DNA from: Enterobacter pseudoroggenkampii
GTDB taxonomy: Bacteria > Pseudomonadota > Gammaproteobacteria > Enterobacterales > Enterobacteriaceae
DNA length: 64,000 bases
Direction of reading: 5' to 3'
Assembly: GCF_026420145.1 (NCBI RefSeq)
Contig: NZ_JAPMLV010000001.1
Span: 1,798,001-1,862,000, forward strand
This document shows, in pieces, positions 20,618 to 28,339 of the stretch; the first letter of the stretch is position 1, and every line of letters starts with the position of its first letter. Below the pieces are notes generated by a model, which worked only from the letters and a program-made list of their open reading frames with translations, made no database searches and was not told where the DNA came from. The position numbers were made by a program, and so were the translations under genes.

Positions 20618-20866
20618 TGAAAACGCCTGCATCAAGCTTTAGCATGCCTTAACATAACATTAACTATTTAAATATTTATTCAACGCCTGTGCTGTCGCCT
20701 CCTGAAGCCAGGCGTGGCTGAATAAGCCGCTCGGTTTAATGATAAAAGTCATGAAAAAGAGATGTATTTTAGAGAAAGGCATCAGCGAGGTTTTAGAGTA
20801 AGGAAAAAAGTTATATATTCCAGTCCGTTAATTCCACATATTCCTTCTGAGTTCAGAGGCTTCTTC

Positions 20867-22078
20867 ATGTCATGGCAATTCTTCAAACAGACTTACCTGG
20901 TTAAGTTCTGGTCACCTGTTCCGGCCGTTATCGCGGCAGGCATTCTCTCTACTTATTATTTTGGCATTACCGGTACCTTCTGGGCCGTAACCGGCGAATT
21001 CACCCGCTGGGGTGGCCAACTGCTGCAACTCGCTGGCGTACATGCCGAAGAGTGGGGCTACTTTAAACTCATTCATCTGGACGGTACGCCGCTCACCCGC
21101 ATCGACGGGATGATGATCATCGGCATGTTCGGCGGCTGTTTCGCGGCGGCGCTGTGGGCAAACAACGTTAAGTTGCGTATGCCCAAAAGCCGGATCCGCA
21201 TTCTGCAGGCGATTATCGGCGGCATAATTGCCGGATTCGGCGCGCGCCTGGCGATGGGGTGCAACCTTGCCGCCTTCTTTACCGGGATCCCTCAGTTTTC
21301 TCTTCACGCCTGGTTCTTTGCTGTCGCCACGGCCATTGGCTCTTACTTTGGTGCAAAATTCACTCTACTGCCGCTGTTTCGCATTCCAGTGAAAATGGTA
21401 AAAGTCAGCGCAGCGTCTCCGTTAACCCAGAAGCCCTCTCAGGCACGCCACCGTTTCCGCCTCGGAATGCTGGTCTTTTTCGCCATGATCGCATGGGCGC
21501 TCTGCACCGCTCTGAATCAGCCCAAACTCGGTCTGGCGATGCTGTTCGGTGTGGGTTTTGGTCTGCTCATTGAACGCGCGCAGATCTGCTTCACCTCCGC
21601 GTTTCGCGATATGTGGATCACCGGGCGCACGATGATGGCGAAGGCGATTATCGCCGGGATGGCGGTCAGCGCCATCGGCATCTTCAGCTATGTTCAACTG
21701 GGCGTCGAACCAAAAATCATGTGGGCCGGTCCTAACGCGGTCATTGGCGGCCTGCTGTTCGGCTTCGGGATCGTGCTGGCTGGCGGGTGTGAAACCGGCT
21801 GGATGTATCGCGCCGTCGAAGGCCAGGTGCATTACTGGTGGGTGGGTCTGGGAAATGTGATTGGTTCTACGATCCTGGCGTATTACTGGGATGACTTGTC
21901 TCCCGTCCTGGCCACCAGCTGGGACAAGGTCAACCTGCTGAATACCTTCGGGCCTCTCGGCGGCCTGTTGGTCACCTACGCCCTGCTGTTGGTCGCTTTT
22001 TTACTGGTCGTCGCACAGGAGAAACGCTTCTTCCGCCGTGCCACTGTCAAACCTGAAACGCAGGAGAACGCCGCATGA
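20867..22078 (+). CDS. yedE: YeeE/YedE family thiosulfate/selenium transporter
   Basis: 403-residue polytopic inner-membrane protein (about 10 or more hydrophobic helices), very close to E. coli YedE. The family relative YeeE/TsuA imports thiosulfate, and YedE is associated with sulfur/selenium handling through its partner YedF. The conserved Cys segments are RLAMGCNLAAFF, RAQICFTSAFRD and AGGCETGWMYRA. ATG 20867 (MSWQFFKQT) has GAGG 8 bases upstream; a longer in-frame reading upstream is not conserved. Its stop overlaps yedF by four bases. In E. coli this pair lies near flagellar genes, so its place next to trp is a rearrangement. Confidence 0.93.
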   Translation: MSWQFFKQTYLVKFWSPVPAVIAAGILSTYYFGITGTFWAVTGEFTRWGGQLLQLAGVHAEEWGYFKLIHLDGTPLTRIDGMMIIGMFGGCFAAALWANNVKLRMPKSRIRILQAIIGGIIAGFGARLAMGCNLAAFFTGIPQFSLHAWFFAVATAIGSYFGAKFTLLPLFRIPVKMVKVSAASPLTQKPSQARHRFRLGMLVFFAMIAWALCTALNQPKLGLAMLFGVGFGLLIERAQICFTSAFRDMWITGRTMMAKAIIAGMAVSAIGIFSYVQLGVEPKIMWAGPNAVIGGLLFGFGIVLAGGCETGWMYRAVEGQVHYWWVGLGNVIGSTILAYYWDDLSPVLATSWDKVNLLNTFGPLGGLLVTYALLLVAFLLVVAQEKRFFRRATVKPETQENAA

Positions 22079-22308
22079 AAGAGATCGTGCCTGATTACCG
22101 TCTGGATATGGTCGGTGAGCCCTGTCCTTATCCGGCGGTTGCTACGCTTGAAGCACTACCGCAGCTTAAGAAAGGTGAAATTCTGGAGGTAGTCAGCGAC
22201 TGCCCGCAGTCCATCAACAACATACCGCTGGATGCGAAAAACCACGGTTATACGGTGCTGGATATCCAGCAGGATGGCCCCACCATTCGCTATCTGATTC
22301 AAAAATGA
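22075..22308 (+). CDS. yedF: TusA/SirA-family sulfurtransfer protein YedF
   Basis: 77 residues, nearly identical to E. coli YedF as recalled. The invariant Cys in CPYPAVATLE (Cys17) would carry a persulfide, and EVVSDCPQS is also conserved. It is translationally coupled to yedE (ATGA), consistent with a transporter that hands sulfur or selenium to a cytoplasmic carrier. The precise substrate is not established. A short imperfect hairpin with TTTA follows the stop (22313–22335) and could be a weak terminator. Confidence 0.95.
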   Translation: MKEIVPDYRLDMVGEPCPYPAVATLEALPQLKKGEILEVVSDCPQSINNIPLDAKNHGYTVLDIQQDGPTIRYLIQK

Positions 22309-22434
22309 TCGTTAAGGGCCTCGTAAGGGGCCTTTATCGTATTGAATTATAAGACATCTTGATCCACGGCAAAAACGCAATTTTCGACTTAAGTAAAATC
22401 TCATTTCCCTTTTGAAGGAGGTTTTCGCGGTTTG

Positions 22435-22773
22435 ATGTATTTACGAGCTTTACTGGTTTTCGCCTTATTGATTCCCTTCCATGCGCTGTCCCTGAATTTC
22501 TCTTCTACCTTCCTGCGCCTTAATTGTCCGCAAAGAGGACTTGTCGAGGTTATTCTTCACGTTTATGACCACACCCAGGAACGATGGCACGGTCATTTTG
22601 AAACCGGCGCGGGGCACAAACGTGCGGGTGATACCGAAATTATCCCGTTTGCCAACGGCGATATTCTCTTCCATTCCCTGTCGAGCGACGCTTTCAGCTA
22701 TTTATATGATGGGGAAACGATCCTGAGGCATTGCGTAAAGCTTGATGAGCGGCCGGTTTATCCGTCGTTTTGA
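22435..22773 (+). CDS. Small secreted protein of unknown function
   Basis: 112 residues from ATG 22435. AAGGAGG lies 13 bases upstream, and a TTG one codon earlier is equally possible. A signal peptide is clear (MYLRALLVFALLIPFHALS, likely cut near residue 19). The mature part has exactly two cysteines, Cys31 near the front and Cys100 near the end (TILRHC), suited to one disulfide in the periplasm. I do not recognise the family. The Cys spacing and the YDGETIL…C ending loosely recall MliC/YdhA lysozyme inhibitors, but the WxKG-type signature is absent. It stands alone between yedF and converging ompW and ends at a shared terminator. Confidence 0.7.
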   Translation: MYLRALLVFALLIPFHALSLNFSSTFLRLNCPQRGLVEVILHVYDHTQERWHGHFETGAGHKRAGDTEIIPFANGDILFHSLSSDAFSYLYDGETILRHCVKLDERPVYPSF

Positions 22774-22785
22774 AGTGAGCAAAGC

Positions 22786-22810
22786 AAACTGGCCACCCTG
22801 TGGCCAGTTT
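22786..22810. terminator. Bidirectional terminator before ompW 3' end
   Basis: 10-bp perfect stem AAACTGGCCA/TGGCCAGTTT with a 5-base loop, between two converging genes. Confidence 0.85.
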
Positions 22811-22819
22811 GACGGCGGA

Positions 22820-23452
22820 TCAGAAACGATAACCCGCAGAGAACATGAACACCCACGGATCCAGGCGAGTATTGATACTTTGCTGCTGACCGCCCGCCTT
22901 GAAGCGTACGTCCGTATCAATATCCATGTACCAGACCGAGGCGTTGATCAGCCAGTCGCGATTAATCAGGTAATCCAGACCGACCTGTCCCGCCATGCCC
23001 CACGAATCTTTCAGGCTGAGATCCGTCAGGCCCGCCTCTTTACCGGTATCGTTGAATTTCTCATCAAAGAAGGTGGTGTAGTTCACACCGGCACCAATAT
23101 AAGGGCGCACCTTGCTGCTTGAGTCACCAAAGTACCATTGTGCCATCAGCGTTGGCGGTAAATGGTGAACCGTGGCGATATCACCGGTCGGCCCGAGACC
23201 CACGCGATGACGGAACGGCGTTGCTGCCAGAAGCTCAACACCAACATTATCCGTCGCCATATAGGTGAACGTTAAACCTAACTGGGTGTTATTACTGACG
23301 CTAAAACCGCCCATACCCAGCACGTTATCCGATCCTTCAGTTGGGCGAACCGTAGCCGAACCGGCACGAATAAAGAATTCGCCTGCTTCATGCGCATACG
23401 CGCCGCCAGAGAGACTGCTTAATACAAGGGCTGCCACCGCTAATTTTTTCAT
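22820..23452 (-). CDS. ompW: Outer membrane protein W
   Basis: 8-stranded beta-barrel porin with a hydrophobic channel. It is the colicin S4 receptor in E. coli and is linked to anaerobic adaptation and stress. It is 210 residues. The signal peptide runs to about residue 20 (GGAYA), and the mature protein begins HEAGEFFIRAG. The barrel segment GDIATVHHLPPTLMAQWYFG is typical, and it ends with aromatic AGYRF as outer membrane proteins do. It is transcribed toward the small secreted gene. An FNR-type box lies about 110 bases upstream of the ATG. Confidence 0.96.
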   Translation of the reverse strand: MKKLAVAALVLSSLSGGAYAHEAGEFFIRAGSATVRPTEGSDNVLGMGGFSVSNNTQLGLTFTYMATDNVGVELLAATPFRHRVGLGPTGDIATVHHLPPTLMAQWYFGDSSSKVRPYIGAGVNYTTFFDEKFNDTGKEAGLTDLSLKDSWGMAGQVGLDYLINRDWLINASVWYMDIDTDVRFKAGGQQQSINTRLDPWVFMFSAGYRF

Positions 23453-23512
23453 ATCCGCTCCATCGTTGTGGTTTTAATCGCGGGTGAGAATATACTCACA
23501 AAAGGGTAATAA

Positions 23513-23531
23513 GTGATCTGCCACAGATCAC
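23513..23531. promoter_or_regulatory. Inverted repeat upstream of ompW
   Basis: Perfect GTGATCT-N5-AGATCAC repeat. The half-sites resemble those of CRP, but the spacing differs from the CRP consensus (TGTGA-N6-TCACA), so I leave the binding protein unnamed. Confidence 0.45.
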
Positions 23532-23556
23532 ATTAAAACCAGTAACTTAACATTCA

Positions 23557-23570
23557 TTGATCTGGATTAA
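23557..23570. promoter_or_regulatory. FNR-type box upstream of ompW
   Basis: TTGATCTGGATTAA against the consensus TTGAT-N4-ATCAA, with one mismatch. ompW is an FNR-activated gene in E. coli. It could also act on the divergent gene at 23734. Confidence 0.6.
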
Positions 23571-23733
23571 TTTTTTGTTACGCATCCAAAACCAATAAGT
23601 TGTTTCCATGTCAATTTTTGGCATTTCACGGTTACAAAATTTTCCCTTTTCCCCCTCTTGCTCTTCCTCTGGCGGCTGGATAATTTATCGCTTCACAAGT
23701 TGATTTGATGCGTTCTTCTTTTGCAGGTGTGCC

Positions 23734-24138
23734 ATGAGTGATATTAACCCGTGCATGACGTGCGGAGCCTGTTGTGCGTATTTTCGAGTCTCTTTCTACT
23801 GGGCCGAAGCCAGCGATGGCGGCGGTAGCGTTCCGGTTCATCTTACCGAGCCGTTAACCCCCTTTCTGCGCTGCATGAGCGGCACAAACCAAAAGCAGGT
23901 CCGCTGCGTCGCGCTACAAGGCGAGCCTGGGGTCTCTACCCGGTGTTCTATCTATGAGGATCGCCCCAGCCCGTGCCGGGAATTTGCCATGTCGGGGGAA
24001 GATGGGCAGGTCAACGAAGCCTGTAACCGCGCCCGCGCCCGCGTTGGATTACCGCCGCTTTACAAAGATATGCTTTTCCATACAAGCCTTGATGCTGCCA
24101 CAGCAGGTGCATCCGGTGTACAATTGCCGGCTAATTAA
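23734..24138 (+). CDS. YkgJ-family CxxCxxCC cysteine-cluster protein
   Basis: 134 residues. A Cys-rich N-terminal motif, CMTCGACC (Cys7, 10, 13, 14), then RC (Cys57), [15 protein letters not shown] and a C-terminal Cys-Asn segment, match the zinc/iron-chelating CxxCxxCC family (UPF0153, YkgJ-like). Members are thought to bind a metal or Fe-S cluster; function is unknown. ATG 23734 follows TTTGCAGGTGTGCC. It lies 25 bases upstream of yciC on the same strand and is divergent from ompW. In E. coli K-12 I do not recall a gene of this type between ompW and yciC. Confidence 0.85.
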   Translation: MSDINPCMTCGACCAYFRVSFYWAEASDGGGSVPVHLTEPLTPFLRCMSGTNQKQVRCVALQGEPGVSTRCSIYEDRPSPCREFAMSGEDGQVNEACNRARARVGLPPLYKDMLFHTSLDAATAGASGVQLPAN

Positions 24139-24163
24139 CACCTGCAATACTCAAGGAGAGTGC

Positions 24164-24907
24164 ATGTCTATCACGGCGAAGTCTGTCTACCGTGACACGG
24201 GAAACTTTTTCCGCAATCAGTTCATAACCTTTTTACTGATCGCGTTGCTATGTGCCTTTATCACGGTGGTGCTGGGCCATGCCTTCTCACCGAGTGAAGA
24301 ACAGATTGCCAGCCTCAGCCAGGGCGACCACCTTGCGGGTAGCGTGGGGTTGTTTGAACTGGTGCAAAACATGACGCCTGAGCAGCAGCAAATTCTGCTG
24401 CGCGCTTCTGCCGCGTCCACGTTCTCAGGCCTGATTGGTAATGCAATTCTGGCGGGCGGCGTTTTGCTGATGATTCAGCTGGTATCGGCGGGTCACCGGG
24501 TCAGCGCCTTGCGGGCGATTGGTGCCAGCGCGCCGGTCTTACCTAAGCTGTTTATTCTGATCTTTTTGACCACCCTGCTGGTGCAGATGGGGATTATGCT
24601 GGTCGTGGTGCCGGGTGTATTACTGGCTATCGTGCTCTCATTTGCGCCGGTGATGATCGTGCAGGATAAAATGGGGATTTTTACCGCGATGCGCAGCAGC
24701 ATCCGACTGGCATGGGCTAATATGCGTCTGGTGGCGCCCGCCGTGATCGGCTGGCTGCTGGCCAAAACGCTGCTGTTATTGTTTGCGCCGAATTTTGCGG
24801 TATTAACGCCCAATGTTGGCGCGGTAGTGGCGAATACGCTGAGCAATCTGATTTCAGCGGTACTGCTGGTCTATCTGTTCCGCCTGTATATGTTAATTCG
24901 TCAGTAA
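24164..24907 (+). CDS. yciC: UPF0259 membrane protein YciC
   Basis: 247-residue inner-membrane protein with about six hydrophobic segments (for example [39 protein letters not shown]). It is equal in length to E. coli YciC. Function is uncertain. The ATG at 24164 has AAGGAGAG seven bases upstream. A much longer in-frame reading would begin inside the preceding gene and is not real. It is followed by yciB after 56 bases, as in E. coli. Confidence 0.95.
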   Translation: MSITAKSVYRDTGNFFRNQFITFLLIALLCAFITVVLGHAFSPSEEQIASLSQGDHLAGSVGLFELVQNMTPEQQQILLRASAASTFSGLIGNAILAGGVLLMIQLVSAGHRVSALRAIGASAPVLPKLFILIFLTTLLVQMGIMLVVVPGVLLAIVLSFAPVMIVQDKMGIFTAMRSSIRLAWANMRLVAPAVIGWLLAKTLLLLFAPNFAVLTPNVGAVVANTLSNLISAVLLVYLFRLYMLIRQ

Positions 24908-24963
24908 TCCCGAGGCGGGGGGCATCGCTGTCTCCCGCCCCGCTCAGAAGATGGAATCACAGA

Positions 24964-25503
24964 ATGAAGCAGTTTCTTGATTTTTTACCGCTCGCGGTTT
25001 TTTTCGCTGTCTATAAGTTGTACGACATTTTTGCTGCAACAAAAGCATTAATCGTTGTGACCGCCGTTGTGCTGATCTATAGCTGGATTCGCTATCGCAA
25101 AGTCGAAAAAATGGCGCTTATTACGTTCATCTTGGTGGCGGTGTTCGGTGGATTGACCATTGCCTTGCATGATGTTGAATTTATTAAGTGGAAGGTGACT
25201 GTTATTTATGCGTTGTTTGCAGCAGCATTACTGTTCAGTCAATGGTTCATGAAAAAGCCCCTTATCCAGAGCATGTTAGGTAAAGAACTAACGCTGCCGC
25301 AGGTAGTCTGGTCGCGTCTGAATACTGCCTGGGCAATCTTCTTTATTCTCTGTGGTCTCGCTAATATCTATATCGCCTTCTGGCTGCCGCAGGATATCTG
25401 GGTCAACTTTAAGGTCTTTGGTCTGACTGCGCTGACGCTTATCTTCACGCTGTTAAGCGGTGTATACATCTATCGTCATATGCCGCAGGACGACAACCAC
25501 TGA
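24964..25503 (+). CDS. yciB: Intracellular septation / cell-envelope protein YciB (IspZ)
   Basis: 179-residue polytopic inner-membrane protein with five hydrophobic helices. It begins [18 protein letters not shown], the conserved N-terminus of the family. YciB is linked to septation and envelope integrity and genetically interacts with yciC's and dcrB's envelope functions in E. coli. It has the same length as the E. coli protein and lies in the conserved yciC-yciB-yciA order. No unusual residues were seen. Confidence 0.96.
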   Translation: MKQFLDFLPLAVFFAVYKLYDIFAATKALIVVTAVVLIYSWIRYRKVEKMALITFILVAVFGGLTIALHDVEFIKWKVTVIYALFAAALLFSQWFMKKPLIQSMLGKELTLPQVVWSRLNTAWAIFFILCGLANIYIAFWLPQDIWVNFKVFGLTALTLIFTLLSGVYIYRHMPQDDNH

Positions 25504-25607
25504 TTACTGACTGACCAGAACGTCAACGACAGGTGTTCTGGTCTATTCTCTCCGCTGTGAAATCATAGTAGCATCCCGCCTGAAGTCTTCCGTTACGAGT
25601 TAAAACA

Positions 25608-26003
25608 ATGACAACAACTAACGCCCCTCAGGGCGAACTGGTTTTACGCACACTGGCAATGCCCGCTGACACCAATGCCAATGGCGATATTTTTGGCGGC
25701 TGGCTGATGTCGCAGATGGATATGGGCGGCGCAATTCTGGCAAAAGAGATCGCCCACGGGCGCGTGGTGACGGTGCGGGTGGACGGCATGACCTTCCTGC
25801 GCCCGGTTGCGGTAGGGGATGTGGTTTGCTGCTACGCGCGCTGCGTGAAACGCGGCAATACCTCCATTTCCATCAACATCGAAGTCTGGGTGAAGAAAGT
25901 CTCTTCTGAGCCGATTGGGCAGCGTTATAAGGCCACTGAAGCGCTGTTTATTTATGTCGCAGTGGACAGCGAGGGTAAACCTCGTCAACTTCCACAAGCC
26001 TGA
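25608..26003 (+). CDS. yciA: Hotdog-fold acyl-CoA thioesterase YciA
   Basis: Hydrolyses a broad range of acyl-CoA thioesters. It is 131 residues with the hotdog signature ANGDIFGGWLMSQMD (about 22–36); the Asp before the central helix (DIFGGW) is the likely catalytic residue. The second conserved stretch is VDGMTFLRPVAVGDVV. It is preceded by a weak ribosome site (GAGTTAAAACA). It converges on tonB across a shared terminator, as in E. coli. Confidence 0.96.
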   Translation: MTTTNAPQGELVLRTLAMPADTNANGDIFGGWLMSQMDMGGAILAKEIAHGRVVTVRVDGMTFLRPVAVGDVVCCYARCVKRGNTSISINIEVWVKKVSSEPIGQRYKATEALFIYVAVDSEGKPRQLPQA

Positions 26004-26012
26004 TCGACAGGC

Positions 26013-26045
26013 AAAAAAAAAGCCTCCTTTCGGAGGCTTTTTTTA
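26013..26045. terminator. Bidirectional terminator yciA / tonB
   Basis: AAAAGCCTCC/GGAGGCTTTT stem with a TTTC loop. Eight or nine A precede it and seven T follow it. The T side overlaps the tonB stop codon. Confidence 0.93.
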
Positions 26046-26735
26046 TTCCATCTGCGCCCCGCCGTTCAGGCGGAAAACGATATTAACGATCAATCCGCTG
26101 CCCGGCTTGCCTGGCTCATAGCGCCATCTGCGCATGGCAGATTTCACTTCGCGCTCAAACATATTAGAAGGCTGAGCAGACAAGATTTCCACGTTATCCA
26201 CGCGGCCATCCGCAGTGACATCAAATTTCACCCGTACGCGGCCTTCAATACGCAAGGCCTGAGCTCGCGCCGGATACTGAGGCTGATTGCGGCTTACGGC
26301 TCGCGGGCCCGCCGGTGCGGTAACCGTTGGCTTTGAAGTCGTTGCCGTATTGTTCATCACCGGACGTGAAGGCGCTGCATTTTCGACCGGCTGGGTCGCG
26401 CGCGGTTCAACCGGACGTTCCTCGCGTTTCGGACGCTCTTCGACCTTCTTCACCGGTTTTGGCTTCGGTTCAGGCTTGTGGATCACCACCGGGGCTTCCT
26501 TCGGTGGCGCCGGAACAGGCTCGGGTTCAGCCACCGGCTGTGGCGGCGGAGGGGCAACCTGCGGCGGTTCAAGATCCGCTGGCGAGACCATCGTCACCGA
26601 AATCGGCTGCGCGGGCGCTGGCATTTCAATAACCTGATGAACCGAGGTATACAGCAGACCCGCCACAACGGCACCGTGAATCACGACAGAAAGCAGCGTC
26701 GGCCAGGGAAAGCGGCGAGGTAAATCAAGGGTCAT
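26043..26735 (-). CDS. tonB: Energy-transducing protein TonB
   Basis: Couples the proton motive force through ExbB/ExbD to outer-membrane siderophore and cobalamin receptors. It is 230 residues from MTLDLPRRFPWP. The N-terminal anchor (about 13–33) keeps the TLLSVVIHGAVVAGLL segment with the essential His. The periplasmic linker is Pro-rich with Glu-Pro and Lys-Pro repeats (PEPVPAPP, KPEPKPKPVKK). The C-terminal domain has RNQPQYPARAQAL, GRVDNVEILSA and RRWRYEPGKPGSG. Several ATGs precede it in frame, but MTLDLP is the family start. The linker is a few residues shorter than in E. coli. A Fur box lies upstream. Confidence 0.96.
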   Translation of the reverse strand: MTLDLPRRFPWPTLLSVVIHGAVVAGLLYTSVHQVIEMPAPAQPISVTMVSPADLEPPQVAPPPPQPVAEPEPVPAPPKEAPVVIHKPEPKPKPVKKVEERPKREERPVEPRATQPVENAAPSRPVMNNTATTSKPTVTAPAGPRAVSRNQPQYPARAQALRIEGRVRVKFDVTADGRVDNVEILSAQPSNMFEREVKSAMRRWRYEPGKPGSGLIVNIVFRLNGGAQME

Positions 26736-26782
26736 CGAAGTCATAGTCATCAACGTTAAAAAACCGAACACTGATTTTAAAT

Positions 26783-26801
26783 GCAAATAGCAATCATATT
26801 C
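26783..26801 (-). promoter_or_regulatory. Fur box upstream of tonB
   Basis: 19 bases matching 12 of 19 positions of GATAATGATAATCATTATC, in the same place as the E. coli tonB operator. It implies iron repression. Confidence 0.7.
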
Positions 26802-26955
26802 AATAAGACACTTTGTTCTGACGCAACTTTAGCGCATGAGAGGCCAAAAAAGGCGCATTCAGATCAGGGTATTAACATTGTTTTTATTTTACATTGCAGT
26901 CGTTTGCCCTTTCACATAACGTAACTGACACTTTTACCGGTTAAGGAGCTTCGCC

Positions 26956-27252
26956 GTGTTTTACGTGATTTACTCTGAAGATGTTGCTGATTCGCTCGAA
27001 AAACGCCAGGCTGTGCGCCCTGCGCATCTGGCACGTTTGCAGTTGCTTCAGGATGAAGGTCGATTACTGACCGCCGGCCCTATGCCTGCAGTAGACAGTA
27101 ACGATCCGGGCGCCGCCGGTTTTGCCGGCTCTACGGTTATTGCTGAGTTTGAATCCCAGGAAGCCGCTCAGGCCTGGGCTGACGCAGATCCGTATGTTGC
27201 AGCAGGTGTGTATGCGAAGGTGACGGTTCGACCGTATAAGAAAGTGTTCTGA
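26956..27252 (+). CDS. yciI: YCII-related protein YciI
   Basis: 98 residues, close to E. coli YciI. It is a small ferredoxin-like fold protein with a conserved His-Asp pair ([22 protein letters not shown]) that suggests an enzymatic role, but no reaction is established for this member. The GTG start (MFYVIYSED) has AAGGAGCTTCGCC upstream. It is divergent from tonB and ends at a short strong terminator. In E. coli its downstream neighbour is kch; here it is a MarR–GNAT gene. Confidence 0.95.
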   Translation: MFYVIYSEDVADSLEKRQAVRPAHLARLQLLQDEGRLLTAGPMPAVDSNDPGAAGFAGSTVIAEFESQEAAQAWADADPYVAAGVYAKVTVRPYKKVF

Positions 27253-27261
27253 TACCAAAGC

Positions 27262-27284
27262 GGCTCCGCAAGGAGCCTTTTTTA
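27262..27284. terminator. Terminator between yciI and the MarR–GNAT gene
   Basis: Stem GGCTCC/GGAGCC with a GCAA tetraloop and six T on the plus side. It mainly serves yciI. Confidence 0.85.
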
Positions 27285-28247
27285 TAGCGCCGGTTGTGCG
27301 TCTTTATACCGGGTAAACTGCTGCTCTGTAATCAGGCTTCCCCACTGGTCGCCTTCCCACTCTTTTACCAGCGTAAACCCAAACGACTCGTACAGACGCC
27401 GGGCGGCGGTCAGCTTATTGAATGTCCAGAGGTGCACGGCTGAAAAACCGGCGCTGTCGCAAAAACGCATCGCTTCATTCAGCAGTTTTTTCCCCACGCC
27501 GTGTCCCCGGCAGCCATCATCAAGAATAAACCAGCGAAGATGGGCTTCACCCGGTGCCAGATCCTCGCCATCGATCGCCACTGACCCCACTATCCTGCCG
27601 TTCATCATTGCCAGCCAGATCTGGTTGCACGGCTTATCCAACCGTTCACTAAATTCTGCGAGTCCTGTCGCCACTTTGGCCTCAAAAAAGCGGCCAAAAT
27701 GATGTTCACGAGCGTAATAACTCCCGTGCATTTCCGCTATACGGCCAATCATGCCGGGGATATACCCCTGCACTATCGTAAGCTCGTCTGGGTGCGTCTC
27801 GTTGCCCGACTCACGGCATGCCTGCAGCGCATTGGCATAAAGGGTGAGCCCCTCCGAAATGGTCTGCTGCTGGGCAGGAGCAAGGCATTTTATTGCTGAG
27901 ACCACGCGCTCATTGCTGAAGGCATTAATTTTGCTGACCGTCTCGTGACCTTTCTCGGTCAGCCTGAGGCTCTTTGCTCTCGCGTCCTCAGTAGAAATAA
28001 CTTCCTCGAGTTCGCCTGCGGCAATCAGGCGAGACAGCATCCGGCTGACGCTGGACTTTTCCAGGCCCAGCAGTTGCACCAGCTGACTCGCCGTCATCTG
28101 TTTGCGTAAGGCGATTTCGACCAGGGTATGGACGGCCGAAGGTGAGTAGCTCGTTGAGGCCAGGGTTGAACCCATAAAACCTAACTCTCGCACCATGAGG
28201 CGCGAGGAACGTCGAATAACGCTGACTACCGGGGTTTCGCTGTGCAT
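27282..28247 (-). CDS. MarR-type regulator fused to a GNAT acetyltransferase
   Basis: 321 residues with two domains. Residues 1–145 are a MarR winged helix-turn-helix (TASQLVQLLGLEKSSVSRMLSRL; wing EDARAKSLRLTEKG). Residues 150–321 are a GNAT N-acetyltransferase, with the acetyl-CoA loop DDGCRGHGVGKKLL (Q/RxxGxG/A) and LYESFGFTLVKEW. Such fusions are widespread and usually autoregulated; the acetylated substrate is unknown. ATG 28247 has GAGGACAGAAC upstream. A perfect 27-base palindrome lies 13 bases before the start and is probably its operator. It replaces the kch position of E. coli. The neighbour leuE reads toward it on the same strand, ended by a terminator. Confidence 0.9.
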   Translation of the reverse strand: MHSETPVVSVIRRSSRLMVRELGFMGSTLASTSYSPSAVHTLVEIALRKQMTASQLVQLLGLEKSSVSRMLSRLIAAGELEEVISTEDARAKSLRLTEKGHETVSKINAFSNERVVSAIKCLAPAQQQTISEGLTLYANALQACRESGNETHPDELTIVQGYIPGMIGRIAEMHGSYYAREHHFGRFFEAKVATGLAEFSERLDKPCNQIWLAMMNGRIVGSVAIDGEDLAPGEAHLRWFILDDGCRGHGVGKKLLNEAMRFCDSAGFSAVHLWTFNKLTAARRLYESFGFTLVKEWEGDQWGSLITEQQFTRYKDAQPAL

Positions 28248-28260
28248 GTTCTGTCCTCAT

Positions 28261-28287
28261 CATTTAGTTGTACTATACAACTAAATG
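28261..28287. promoter_or_regulatory. Palindromic operator of the MarR–GNAT gene
   Basis: CATTTAGTTGTA, a 3-base centre, then TACAACTAAATG: 12-bp perfect arms immediately upstream of the start at 28247. Size and position fit a MarR dimer site for autoregulation. Confidence 0.7.
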
Positions 28288-28311
28288 ATGAGGGATTGTC
28301 AAACAGAATAA

Positions 28312-28333
28312 AAAGGCTCCCGCAGGAGCCTTT
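28312..28333 (-). terminator. Terminator after leuE
   Basis: AAAGGCTCC/GGAGCCTTT stem with a CGCA loop. On the minus strand the final TTTTTA follows it. It isolates leuE from the downstream regulator gene. Confidence 0.85.
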
Positions 28334-28339
28334 CATTCA

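Noticed and set aside
19075-20760. Prophage or integrative element with att sites
   Set aside because: No intact integrase, no direct repeats flanking the patch that I could find, and no phage genes; only a recombinase-like relic.
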